From NCBI GenBank assembly GCA_034008185.1, contig CM067082.1, positions 101,179,311-101,243,310 of the forward strand: a stretch of DNA of 64,000 nt, written 5' to 3'. This stretch comes from Gorsachius magnificus (lineage: Eukaryota; Chordata; Aves; Pelecaniformes; Ardeidae). Each line of letters begins with the position of its first letter. Position 1 is the stretch's first letter. A program made the translations under genes and the position numbers. Below, piece by piece: positions 50,911-64,000 of this stretch. The notes beneath the pieces were generated by a model. It did no database searches and had not been told where the DNA came from. It was given only the letters and a program-made list of their open reading frames with translations.

Positions 50911-53900
50911 AATAAGAACAGACTACCCTTGCGTGGATAAAGTTGTCAATTACACATACACATCCATGACACACGTCTATCACTATTCAGGTACTTTTTG
51001 CATGTATTTGAATCTACCTTCCTATATACTTCGTTTAAAGCCACCTCAAAAAGACTGAACATAGTCTTTAAGTCTATATAGAGGACATGTTATAGAGAAA
51101 AGCAGTATTACTGAGGGTTTTTTCACAGTAAATGAACACTGCAGACCTCAAACATGAGCCATTTGGGGTTTTATTCACTGCACCAAAAAAGAATTGCAAG
51201 GTCAAAACTGCCAGATCACTCATTCTTTGCAAATCGGCAGCTTCCAAACAGAGAAACCACTGAGTGCAGACAAAACTTCAAGCATGCAGTTATTTGCAAA
51301 TTTAATGGCATTTTTTTGCTTCTCAGAAGTTGCACTGGACTACAACTATCAGCAACTCCCATTATTTAAGTAGACTTTCCTCTAAAAAAACTCCCACACT
51401 TAATATTTCATGTGGAACAAAACCACCGTAAGCACAAGGTACCACTTCACTGAAAGCTAGTACATACATTAACAGCTACCTCTGAACAATTTCTATAGTA
51501 ACTGCCATTTCCCACACCAATGAAACATATTTAGTAGGAAAAAGGTCAGAGCCAACACACAAATTATGATATGTGACAGAGTCAGATGAAAACATTCAGA
51601 TTAGCATATCCACATACCAAAAGAAAAGAGGAGGTTACCACAACTGGATCAATCTTTTTAAGGGTGTTCACATCTGTATGCTCAATGCACAGATTTAATT
51701 AAGCATCTGATTTTGGAAAATTTGCCCAACTGCATGACTGTGCTCCCACATTGGTATGCAAAGCTAAAAAAAAATCAATTAGATAATTGCACAGACAATT
51801 ACACACTTACAGGCTCAATTAACAAGCCTTCACTCACAAAATACATCAAGTCACATAGGCTTCAGCCTCTAATTCGGGCCAGAGGAGGATGCTCTATGGA
51901 TACATAATCAGTTGGTTTGCAAGTGAAAACGGTTACCTGCTCTTCCGATGACAAGTGGGCAGGATTTATTTAAGCAAGCCGGAGGTTCTGACATGATCAG
52001 CATGGCAAGGTCCATTAATGTACTCAGGCACCCAGTCTGAGACTCAAGGATAGTAAGTTGCTCATGCCAAAAGACAAAACACCCACTTTGTCATCCCTGA
52101 ACCTGAAAGCATCCCAACCTCCAACCTTTCTTCTTTAAAGCTTGCCAGGACCCTAACAGCTGCTCTTACTCAAAGCTACCAGATCTCACAAAACTACTAT
52201 AAGACTTAGGACTAAGTCAGCATTAACTTCAATCCCACTGGGACCAAGAAATTAAGCATCCCTCCATGCTCTCCAGGTGGATCAACCCAACAGGAGCTTT
52301 CAAGACATACATTAAATGCATGGACAGAATCAGGGTCCTTATGAAATGGGGTGGCAGCCGCTGCCTTCTGTTAAAACAGTGGTCATGGTACCCCTGTTGC
52401 TCTTTAACACAATTGTGGTTGGAGCACGTCATCCGTATCTGATGGGCACTTGCCCTTTTTGCTGATGCTGCACAGCAAGAACTTTTTAAGGCTTGTCAGG
52501 CCAGAAAAACAGAGTCAGGGCCAGGAAACAGAACCTGTAAATTTAGAAGGAAGGATGTGGAGGTGGCAACTGATTGTCGATCTCTTCCTTTATGGGCAAC
52601 CTGTGGTAGCAAATAAAAAAGCTTTCCACCCATTCCTGCTCCTCCACATTTTAAAAGAAAGAGCCACACTCACATCCATGAAAGAAAGGGAACAAGTTCC
52701 CATCACTGGAGGACTGTCCTCTTGTAGCCTTTCTTGAGGCAAGGAAGGCCAAATTATAGAAGGATTCTAGGCATGTGAGCAGTCTTTATCTCTGCCTCCA
52801 CATGCTGGCTCTGTCAACCCAGACACCTACACCTGACCACAAGTGGGACGGGGAGCGGATGCGCCAGGCAGGCCTCTGGCCCCAAAGCCATTTCCCAGAT
52901 CAAGCTCCAAGAGCTGAACTTGTATGAAAAGTTAAACTAAAATAGAGAGCCCAGGGAGGCTGCACGTACGCCTCCCTTGTGCCCACCCTTGCCTCGCTTA
53001 CTTTGCATCTGTTTTCTCCAGAGCCAGAAGAGACGGGAAAAGGCTATTTTAAAATATATAATTATGGTTGTTCAAAACACCAAAATTAAAACAGCATCTG
53101 TACGGTGAGCATAGTACTTGAATTTACTTTTTATTTTTAATTTCCAAATTGTCTAGGCTACATACAAGGCAGTACCATTTTTTAAGCCTCAGTGGCTTAG
53201 TTTTTCTTCCTGCAAAAGAGGACTGAAGTATCATCTGGAAGACAGTAAGGCTCAACTGCTGAATGTTTATGAAGCTCCTGAGACCACTGAATGGCAAACA
53301 AACAGGCCATCAAAGAGAAGTCTCCTACATGGACGATTGCCCTTTCAAATGGCTGAAAATGATGATGCTGGAGGAGTCTCTCACTATGACTGTGTTTAGA
53401 GAAGCTCCATTTTACAACAGCCAGTAAGCTTTCCGAGGCAACTCATCCAAGGCTAAGCACTGCCTTTGCTGGGTGAATCTCTGAAGCTAAATCAGTATCA
53501 TGACTTTGGGGGGAAATCCCTTTGAGATCTGACACTAGCAACCCTTTCACTTTTTACCCATAAAACCAAATGGGTGCTTGATTTTGCATGCCTATTAGTA
53601 TGGACACAGGTACCATATGTAGGAGCCTGGAATCAAGGATGATACCATGATAACAACCTGCTGTTTGTATTCCCCAACAGCACCAAAAAAGACTGGAAGA
53701 ACAAATGGCCCATTTGCTGATACTGCTGTCAGGGTACCGCAGAAGCTCTGCTGATCTCCTGTTCTTGATTCAATGCGCTACAAAAAACCAACACAATTTC
53801 TGCCAACGTTGATCCCAATTAGAAGAAAATTAACTTATTTACAAAAGCCATACTTATTAGCAGGCAAAAGGCAACAATAAAATCAGCTTAAGTATAATCG

Positions 53901-56900
53901 GTCTTTGATGTGCTCTTATTCCCTGCAGCAAATCCCAGCAAAATTAAGACCCTGGTCCAGAAAAAACAATTAAGCACACACACATATATTTATTTAATTG
54001 ATACGCACATCTTTTAAATTACAATTCTGCTTTGGCTGTTTAACAGTGAAGGACTGGTTGTGTCCAATGCCAGTTGAAGAAGAATGAGCCTTACTATCAA
54101 TCTGAACTGGACTGAGCCCATTGCATACAGAAGACATTTCTAAAGCCAATTTCCCTCTTTCACACATCAACAATGATCCCAAGAACTGCATTTTCCTAGG
54201 GCAATGCTTGTTTCATAGGTCAAAATTTAACCCATTATGCAGGGTAAGACACAATCCATTAGTTACTTTGCTAATCTGCAACTTCACCAAGCACACGATT
54301 TCTCTTTTGAAAACTGCAATATGATTTGTGATTTAGAAGGTACAGCTTTTCATTCATAATTCAGTAGAGTGAAATGAACGCATCTGCACGTCCAACAACT
54401 TGTAGTGCTAGCACACCAGGGAACTGCTGTGTCAGAGATTAAAGTTACACTGCGTGTCAGATCACAGAGACAAGCTTTTTGTATGGGTTTGCACTTAAAT
54501 CACGACACTGAACTTCTTTCCTTAATGGACAAGCGAAGCATAAAGTTCCACATAAGGGTATACAGTATGACCCAAACCCCACAAACAAACCCCATACTTG
54601 CATGTGTTCTGTGGATAATAACTGATCATGAAATGGTCCAGAAGGTCTTTTTTTATTTATACTTGCATCTACACAGCTGAACAAGTCCCTGCTTAGAAGA
54701 GCCACTGCAGGAAAGAACTGCATCTAAAAATAATTCCCTGATTGGCACTTGCTGAAAACTGGAGAAATTAAAGAGGTAAAGCAAGGATTACAGTCTTCAG
54801 CAGACTGTATAGCCACAGTGGCCTGACAACATTCTCTGTCCTCACCAAACGTGGGTAATCCCCATTAACACCATCCCTTTGAAAAGCAGGCTGTAGTGTT
54901 CTTAGGTTTCCTCTCTAGACTGAATGCATCGTATGTGCCAAAACCTGATTTAACATTTAAGATGTTTGATCAGCAATGCCATTTGGAAGAGTAAAACAAA
55001 GCATAAATTATTAATCCACATGTAGTGGCAGAAACCCTACTGCAGACACAGGGACAGAGGCTAGGAAGGTGAAAGAAAACAACAAAACCCCCACAACAAC
55101 CAGATACTGTAAGCTGCATGATTTCTAACCAGTGTCCTGTAGACAAGCATGACTTTTTAATTCCAAAAAAGGCTGCATGCCAGTGAGGTCTACAAAGCAA
55201 CATGGGATTCACTGGAATACAAGAAGCACTGACAGTTTTTTAAATGGGGGGGAACAAAAGGGAGCCACAAAGTTCAGTAAAGGACAGTGTAGCAACAGAC
55301 CAAAACTAAGAGCAGAAGAGAAAGATTTTGGGGGGATAGCTAGTAGCATCAGACGAAGCTAATGAAATCCCAGCTGTGATCCTAATACTAGCACAGGCAA
55401 AAGACCAGAAGGACAACCCCAAGTGCTCACAAGAACTGGATGGGATGGACCACAGAAGACTGGGTCACCTCCAGGTAGTCTCAATGCTGAGCCCTCAAAG
55501 CCAGAAGGCTCAGATCTGCTACCATTGAACAGATGAAGGCAGACAGCTGAAGTGTGCATATGTATATACTTGTTCTAGGACAAAAAAGTTGGGGGAAAAT
55601 AAAAATAAAAAGAAAAAAGTTTTAATCTGCTTGGAACTCAGCTGCCAGGATGCAGTGATGCTGAACAGAGAAAAATAAACCAAGACATAAAACAAAAAGA
55701 AAAACAAAGCAGGCAACCACCACAAAGTGACTAGCAGAAACAATTCTGATGAAGCTCAGAGTCTTGGCTGTGCTATGAATGAGGAGTAATGGCACTAAGT
55801 TCAATAGGACTACACTGCCACGAGGCTCAGAATTAGACCCGAAGGATGAGGAATGAGGAAGAGGAACAACAGCAGGTGTACCAAGTAACTGAAAGAGAGG
55901 GAGTTATTTTTTCTACCAAGTTTATTTCAACATTGATTAATTTATTTCAGAACATTCTGTATGTGCATTTCTATCTTTCAATAAAAAGTCAGTTTTCAAA
56001 GCAAAGCCATCGCCTGTGCTGCTACATAAGGAAAGACCCAGGTTATTGACTGCATACACGAGGAAGACCACCAGACAAGTAGAGGAGCTTAACGCTACAG
56101 GCATGGTGGATAGGTTATTCCAATGAATCCATTTTGCTACAGCAGCCCGCTGAATATGGAAATCAAAACAGAATCCAACTCTGCACTCAGGAGTCCCACC
56201 TAAGTAGCTATTTCTGAGTCCCAAAGTGGTTTAATCTCTCTCCGGAAAGACACTGCAAGACAAAAGCCACACACCCCTCCACTGGCATTCACTTAAATGC
56301 TTGAGGAGCAGTAACACAGGCAAGGTCTTTGGCTGGTGGAGCAGCGCGATAGGCAATATCTGCCCTCCAGCCTCGGTCTTAGAGCTGGTTGTGTCTCTTT
56401 GGCATGTCTGCATACATGGCTGAATTTTCATCAGGGACACAACTCCACCACAGTTACCTGCAGTCATGGGTTCTTAGCACCCAAAAGCATTTCTATTCTT
56501 TTCTTACACATAGCACAGGTGACCTCTCAGAGCATGCAAGAACTGTGCCTTGTAAAATGTAGGTCTGATTTTGGCAAATATATAACTATATATATAACAA
56601 ATATAACTGCTTCATAGATGAATGCAGCCATGACCTCAGTGGAACATCTGTACTTGAGAGCAAAACACTGCTGCAGGTAGCCCGGAGAGCACTAGAGATG
56701 TAGTTACCCAGGTACTTGATAAATCACTCAGCTCTTGACTACATGAGAAAACATAAGGCAAAAAAAGGAAGGAAGAGGCGGTCAGGTCATTTTTTCTACA
56801 GAGTAGAAACAACAGAGACAGAAACAATATTTGCTCCGATTAGATCCCTGTCTGCTTTGACACAACTAAAATCTCCTATGATGAGACAAGATACTTGGCT

Positions 56901-59819
56901 CCTGTCCTTCACACAGACCTGAAAAACAAGAGCAGGCAACAGCTGAAAAGGGGATTATTTCTCAATTATTCTTTAGGTGAAGAGCCTATAAACACCAACT
57001 CCGTGCAAGAGCTCAGCAGAATATGGTAAATCCTCCCCCACTTCTGATGGGATGAGAGGTATTTGCTCAGCTGCTCCTATCAAACCGACCTTCTGATACC
57101 CAACAGCTTGCCATATCTCCAGCCCTCTCTTCTCAGACCCCAAGAGGAAAGCCACCCTACAGAGGGACAGTTGTCTGTAAAGGCAGCAAGTCTCACCACA
57201 TGGCTTTCTGGCCAGCACATAGCCATCTAGAAATTGCCTCTGCTCCTCCTGTGGCAGAACCTAGCAAAAATTGTTGTGGTTTGGGTTTTGTCCAATGGCA
57301 GTACACGGTATCTTAAGTAGCCATTTTTCAACATAGGCTGCAGGAAAGAAGAGAAACAGCATAGCTTAAGGCTCTGGCAAAAGTAAGCCACAGATAATCC
57401 ATACGACGAGTTTGAATTTTCTGGAGGTAGAATTGTAAATTTCTCATACCAACAGGAATGAGGACTTCTGGTTAATCATTGGGCCCCTTATTAAACACAC
57501 GATTAGCTCTTCCTATCTCAAGCTGCTCCCAGTGGGCGAGCAGTCCTACTGCATCTAATCACTGCTCTGGGAGACTATAAGCAATCTGCTGGCAGGGGGC
57601 GACAGGTGTCCATGAATTTGCTATATCTGCCTGAATTTAACATACTAATGCACAGCAAATCTTTTTTTCTTCACTAAGCCAGTGCAGGATCATACACTAA
57701 GGAGGACATAGGTATTAACAGCTAACAGTGCGGTGCCACCAAGTCTTTCACAGGGTCTCCCTATGCAGAAGGGGTTAGAAGCTTCAAGATGACTTTGGAA
57801 TCAAGCGTTCCTTGATGCTGTCCACTGGAGCTCAAACCAGGTACAAGCCTTCCTGTCCCACTGACATGAAGCCAGAAGAAATTGCTTCTCGGTCTCACAT
57901 TAGGGTTCTTGCCCAGGATATGGGAGAGTTAGTGCTCTGATGAATTTTTCAAATCAAACAACCCCAACAGGAAAAACTCATGATAAGCCACAACTGCGGT
58001 TACTGCATCCTCTGGAAATGAGATGGGTGGGTGGGGCTGGGTTCCCTCTTCCACCTCAGCCAGAGCAGACAGTGACTGCCCCCCTTCCCTCCTTCCTCAG
58101 AATAGGCTGCCTACGCCTGGTCAGCCTCCAAAATAATTCAGAGCTTCAAATTGCAAATTAGGTCAGTCACCTGCTTGATTGCCTGTGAAGGCTGAGACTA
58201 AATTCATCTCCCCTCCTCAAGACTCACTCCTAGCAAGTTGAGTTTGTTGTTGATTTGGTAACCTAATTCTCCCCAGGTTGTGCATCGGACAACCAATCTA
58301 TCGAAGCAAATGCAAGTGCCTGGCAAGGCATCTAGTGGCTGGGTGATTATAGCAGTCAGGACTACAACCTCAACAGATCCATCAGCATCAAGGGAATCTA
58401 ATCCTTTATTTGAAGCAAGGAATATACCACCTTAAAGTTTATTGAAGCTAGGTGTGATGGTTTGTACCCTTATTGTTTAAGGCCACACAGGACTAAGCAA
58501 TGGAGGTGGGTTTTTGAGCCTTTTTACACAGATGGTCTGATAATTACTGCTGTCTTACTTCACGATACAAGCTGTGCACTTACGTTCCCACGTTGAACTA
58601 CATATGCAAACAGGCCCTTCCTGGAGCTGCTCGCTGCTAAATTGGTGGCCCTGGCCTGAATCCAGGTCTCCATTTCTGTACAGTGCCAGCCTTTTAAGGT
58701 GCCTGGAAGCATGCAAAACTACTATGCCGCCTCCCCTTTCCCTCCTCCATGCTGGCTTCAAATCAAATGGAAAAATAAATCAACAGCTAGATTACTGCCC
58801 TAAGCACACACCTGCTGACACTTCATGTGGCTGTAATTGCAATGGGAAAGCTAAGTGTATCATCAGAAAGTCAACTTAATTAAAAGCAGTAAACATAACA
58901 GGATGTGGAGCGCAGAAAGTAGCTCCCATCATGCCACACGCGCTGTGTCTAGATTGGGGGTTTTCCCAACCTCTTGTACACACACTGATGGAAGAAGTGC
59001 TCTCTAAGCTACCTGAGTAACAGTGAGAGAAAATCGCTTTTTTATTGTTTTCTACTGGAACATTTTGCAGGTTCTTGGTAATGCACAAAAATATTATTGC
59101 AGACTGACCACCAAGCACTAAGGGCTTACATTCAAAACCCAAATTAATAAGACTCTGATAAATACAATAAAATTTAATCTGCAAAGGAAGAGAAATGTGC
59201 AGAAATGCACAAGAAATTTATTTCAAAACCTGTGAAAAACCACAAACAGAATACAATCAGTATTATTCTCCAAAATAAGAATTGACTGTTGCCATGTACG
59301 GCAGGAACATGTTTTAAACATGAAGAATATTAGCAAACATTGCTTTTTTAGGTTTACATTAATATTCTTATACTAATTCTAAATGAAACAATTAAACAGA
59401 TTTAATCAACATAAATGTGTACACATGCAGCTGTCTACAGTAAACTACTTTCTATGGCAGAAACAGATTAGCCCAAAAATACAGCACTTCCATCTGCACA
59501 TGCTTTTAACATTAATTCAGGTCCTGCTTCATATAACAGGAGTTAGAAGTGGTTACAAGATGACATGGCCCTCTTTCTTCTGTTCTTCACTTATTTGCCA
59601 GCAGCAATGGTAACACTTCTTCCAGAGAAAGCCTCCATGTTGCTTTCTGGAGGCCTTTCAGCTCATAGCAACAGTGATCAGTCAAAACATACTTACTTAG
59701 GGAACCCAAAGCTGAGCTCCAATGCAAAAAGTCAGTATTCAGGTGGGAGAAGCAGGTACAGGCTACCAAGAAAGACTTCAGAAATTGTCACATACACAAG
59801 TAGGTGTGATGTTAGGAAA

Positions 59820-61036
59820 ACCAAACCTCACCTACAACTGATACTTGCAAGGGACACCAAGTGCAGCAAGAAGAGCTTCTCCCACAACACTGGCAGTGGA
59901 TGGTATCTGTGGACAACTTGGAGAGCAGCAGATGAGCAGATGTCATTTACCTCAACTTCATCAAGGCTTTCAACACTGTTTTCCACAATATTCTTGTACC
60001 CAAGCTCAGACATTACGGTCTGGACAGGCGGACAGCTAGATGGGTAAAAAAAAACCTGGTTGGATGGTGGGACTCAGAGGGCAGTGGTCAATGGGTCACA
60101 CTCCCCTAGAGAGTATGAAGTAAATCACTGGTAGTACCACAGAGGTCTGGGCCTGTCCTGTTGACAAGTGTGTTGCTGGAATTGGTGATACTCTCACCAA
60201 GCTTGAAGGTGGCACCAAACTGGAGATCAGCCAATGAGCTCAAGGGCAGGGCTGCCACTCAAAGATCTAGACTGGTTGGAGGAAAACCCGATAGGAACCT
60301 CATGAAATTGAACAAAACCAAATGCAAAGTCTTGCCTGTGGGAAGGATGAACATCTTGCTGGCTGTGGAGCAGCTTTGCTGAAAAGGCCCTAGGGGTCAT
60401 GATAGACAGCAAGCTGAACAGGAGCCAGCAGCAGTGTGCCGTGACAGCAATAAAGGCCAACAGCATCCTCGACTGTGTCAACACCAGCCTAGCCAGGAGA
60501 TCAAGGGAAGTAACTACCATCTTTTACTGAGCACTTGTCAGACCACATCTAAAATACCACCTTTGGGTTTGGCATCCCTAGTAAAAAGAATGAAACTGAT
60601 AAACTGGAGCGAGCTCAGCAAAGGACCACCAAGATAGTCAGGGGCTAAGGCACTTGCCCTATGAGGAGAGGTTGAGGGACTTGGACTTGTTCAGCCTAGG
60701 GAAAAAACGGTTTCAGAGAGACCCAAAAGCTCCCTGCCAGTACCCAGGAGAAGGTTACCGAGAAGATGGAGCCAGGATCTTCCCAGTGGTTCAGGGTGGG
60801 AGGTCAACAGACAACGGATGTTAACTGAAACAAAAAGAGGTTCTGACCTGGTATGTGGAAAAACTTACCCACTATGAGGACAGCCAGGTAGCAAAGCATG
60901 TTGTCTAGAGAGGTTGTGCCATCTTCTTCCTGCAACCTGGTCTGACCTCACAGCTGACACTGCTCCGAGCAGAAGGTTGGACTGGAGGTCTCCTGAGAGC
61001 CCTTCCCACCTGAGTTATTCTCTGATTCTGTAATCA
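59820..61036 (+). mobile_element. Decayed CR1 LINE copy (ORF2 and 3' region)
   Basis: Broken frames still show CR1 protein traces: LARDTK--KKSF (near 59850), YLNFIKAFNTVFHNIL (near 59950), GLDRRTARWVKK, and further on the ANSI-type segment (near 60455) and PYEERLRDL-like sequence (near 60660). DNA signatures such as GGAACCTCATGAAATTGAAC and GGTTGGACTGGAGGTCTCCT support this. It ends near TTATTCTCTGATTCTG. Several frameshifts, stops and internal deletions show an old insertion, older than the 50085 copy. Confidence 0.85.
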
Positions 61037-64000
61037 GAGTTTCCTCATGACTTCTCTTAGAATATCACATGATTAAAAAATCCAATACACAATCCAACAG
61101 GGTGAACTGAAATAATGTTAACTCAATACTGGGTGGCATCAAAACTCTTTTCTCCCACTAAGTCAGCCAACCCCCTCCCTGTGGGTGACTACTTCACTGA
61201 CCCAGTGACATCAGCCATGGTATTTCTATTGCTGTGGACATGTGCTTACCACTCATACTCAAAAACATTTGTGCTGCTTTATAAACATGCCACAGAGCCT
61301 GGAAAGGAGAGGATTAGAAACATGCAGGTTCTAGCATCTGGAATTTATCACCTCATTAAAAGCTCTGAGGTGACAGTAGCTAACAACAGGATGAAAAATA
61401 AACAGAAAAGACCTATGGGATTGGCCAGTCATACCAGGGAACATACTTCACCCTGCAATGAGGGGGACATTCACAATCATTCTAATCAAACTACTCCTCA
61501 TCAGCAAAATGTAAGGCAGCCTTCCCTCTACTATTCACTCCCAGTTCAGAAGTGGAAAAGACAAGTGGAATATCTTAAGTGCCGCTGGCATCTGCCTACA
61601 GAGGATGTGGTTTCACAATTTAATGCATGCACTATGTCATTATCCACATTACTGCCAAGCAAGAGAAGTATCTTGACTGTGTCTTCTGCAACCACCAGCA
61701 CTTCAGGTACACCTAGAATAAGACTGAGCTGGCTTACTTAAGCGTGAGTAGGATGAGGATCCTTGTAGAGAATCAGAGTAAAGTCTGTGAGACAGCTTTA
61801 ATTCTGAATTGCTTTTTGTGCATCCACACAAGGAGAAGTATGATCTAATTCTTTAAGCAAAGTCAGGGATAACTTGGCTCCCTGCTTTTCCAAAGGGTAA
61901 GAATTAGACTCCAATGACTAATTCCTTTCTCCATGTTATATTTGTTTACTTATTTTTCCAGACCACATAAATAAACATTTTGCTGAAGCAGGAGAAAAGT
62001 ATCTAACTGACAATATCTTGTGACTCAGGCAACTAGGACACAGAGAAATGGTTGGTTTCAATAGTGAAGTAAGGTAAGAGCAGTCTTGGAAATTCTCTGT
62101 ATCAACAGTAGACCAATGTATGTGTCTCAAATTGCTGGGAAGCTTTCTATGATGGCTTCTGGTCTGAAATAAGCTGTATCTTCAGTTAACAGATTCACAC
62201 AGCAGAGGTAGAAAAGTTTGGAAAATTATCAATTCCTCAGTCTAGCCTTAAGAAATGGAATTATACTTGGAAGAAACACGCTTGAAACAAACTAAAGCTT
62301 ACTGCTGACCTATGAAGGCTAGAACAATTACATCCAATGGTAAAATAAATTTTAAAAGATACTAATACCATTAAATACTTGGACAGAGAGAAGTATCATT
62401 AGTTCTGTAACAGAGACCTCCAACCTTTGCCCTAGGAGTTAAAGAAAGCATAACCAACAAGTTTTAAGAAAGCTTTGAACAACATCTCTAACAGCTTTTT
62501 CTTTTTTAAATAATTACCCTGGGAGAGAGATTGAATCAAAACCTAAAAAGACTAAAGCTCCAAAAAAAGAATAGTCATATCACTGCAAGTTTTACTCCTC
62601 AATCTAGCTGAATTTCCAGTACATCTATTTTGACACACTGATTTCTTACCCCATGTTCCTCTTGCTTAGCAGACACGGTCTTATCTCTGTCTTTGGATGG
62701 CTGAAGTAGAACCTTTACAGGAAAGATTAACTCAGCTATCTTGCCTTTAAACTTCCAATAAAAGCAAACAACCACTTTAAGTGACAGTCCACCTTGGACT
62801 TCTATTACTCTGGGCAACTGAAAGAGAAGCAGGCACCTTCGAGGAGGACGTGCCTACCCCAAAGAGATAAAGCACATGGACATGCCAGTCCAGGGATGCC
62901 TTGGTCCAAGTGTGCCACACCAGATCTGTGAATAGACAGAGGACTTGGTATTTCTGAGCTGACAAGCCAACCTTTTCATTATAATACAAAGTGTCTCCAA
63001 GAGAGATGTGACATATTGTCAGCATGGGACTGAAATCACAGGGAAATCATTAAAAAGGACTGCATTGCTGGGTTTCAGAAGTCTCCAGAGATATTCTCAA
63101 GACCAAAGGACAGGCTATATATATTTAACAGGGTAGAAAAAACTTCTGTCAGAAAAACAGTAACAGAAAAGAATGGAAGCTATTGCAAATTCATTTGATT
63201 AAATATATCATCATCTTATATCTGTTGTTCCAGAAATTGTAAGATAAAATAAAAGCTCTTTCACTGCAGCACACCCCAGATCTAGATTTGCACAGAGGAG
63301 ACACTCACAGGATAAAATTACATATTACACCTTTAGAGGATTTAACATCTAACTGTATGCTAATGGAGAAGACCCTATTCATGCCTCCTTCCCCACAATA
63401 TGCAGAATACTCCCGTCCTCCCATTTTACCAGCGTTTGCCAAAAAACAGACCAAGCTGATTCAACAGCAACTCAAATGTGCTAAAATGAACAACTTTCTG
63501 TGGGATTAGCAAATTGAATTAACTCACTGAAGGGTCAAACAAGTGCCAAAGCAATGGGACTTCACCCTAAGGTATTGAGATTGGTGATGTGCCTCTCCTC
63601 CACCATACAGGTGTGAAAAGGCAGCACAGGTAGGAAGCAGCTGGGGATCCTAGACAACAGAAACTGAAATTGCAGAAGTAACAAAGTAGGAAACTGCAGG
63701 CACCGCAGATACCAATGACCTTCCTATTGTTTTGGTGCATGCCCCCTTTAAACCAACTGGGCTCCTATGCACTCAAATACCCTCTCTCCCCTCCCTTCCA
63801 CATTTCTTCACTTGTCACACGTTATCTGTCCTCTGAGCTTTACCATCCCCAAATCCTTATTGTCTTTCCTTAGAGTTTCTCCTTCCCCACTTAAACTCAT
63901 GATTGCAATAACAACAATAGCATTAATGTGACACTCATCACCATTGCCAAAAACCACTGAGCACACACATCCCACCACTTTCCCCTTCCTTTTTCCATTT

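Larger units (their letters stand above)
49815..64000 (-). other. VOPP1: VOPP1 upstream intron (open to window end)
   Basis: At least 14 kb of probable intron. It holds the CR1 mosaic at 49950-50910 and the decayed CR1 at 59820-61036. I looked on the minus strand for the exon encoding the KKHCWYFEGLYPTYY-type segment and the signal-peptide exon and did not find them. They likely lie beyond 64000. Confidence 0.65.

Noticed and set aside
1..64000. CRISPR arrays, operons, tRNA or rRNA genes
   Set aside because: The sequence is a vertebrate genome segment. No regularly spaced repeats and no tRNA- or rRNA-like sequence were seen on reading, though I ran no covariance search.

Overview
This window looks like nuclear DNA from a bird. 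It has long introns, a strong CpG island, many CR1 LINE fragments with the avian 3' signature (ATTCTATG-type termini), and a complete solo LTR of a family common in Neoaves. The two genes I can recognise are a convergent pair, LANCL2 on + and VOPP1 on -. That pairing and orientation match the vertebrate EGFR-LANCL2-VOPP1 neighbourhood. The LTR family makes a non-galliform bird more likely, but I cannot name the species.

Layout. Positions 1-2700 are intergenic DNA upstream of LANCL2 with CR1 fragments. A CpG island at about 2790-4540 holds the LANCL2 promoter region and coding exon 1. Nine LANCL2 coding exons lie between 3926 and 32850. Each boundary was read directly (GT/AG), and the phases join into one open frame of 457 residues. 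A candidate poly(A) signal lies at 33743, and the convergent intergenic stretch runs to about 41-42 kb. On the minus strand, the last three VOPP1 coding exons (43434-43615, 47538-47674, 49737-49814) encode the C-terminal 131 residues. The first VOPP1 exons (signal peptide and start of the cysteine-rich ectodomain) were not found and probably lie to the right of the window. From 49815 to 64000 the sequence is VOPP1 intron carrying a CR1 mosaic (49950-50910) and a second, more decayed CR1 copy (about 59820-61036).

The genes. LANCL2 is a zinc-binding, LanC-like, membrane-associated protein with a myristoylation-type N-terminus. VOPP1 is a small type I endosomal/lysosomal membrane protein with a PPxY-rich cytoplasmic tail. 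They are neighbours, and I see no sequence evidence of a shared pathway.

Less ordinary items are a near-perfect 95-bp direct repeat spaced 907 bp near the VOPP1 3' end (a real duplication or an assembly artefact), a 36-codon ORF with a leucine-rich membrane-type C-terminus in the LANCL2 CpG island, a CR1 mosaic close upstream of a VOPP1 exon, and a changed LANCL2 C-terminal tail. I saw no clearly new biological system.
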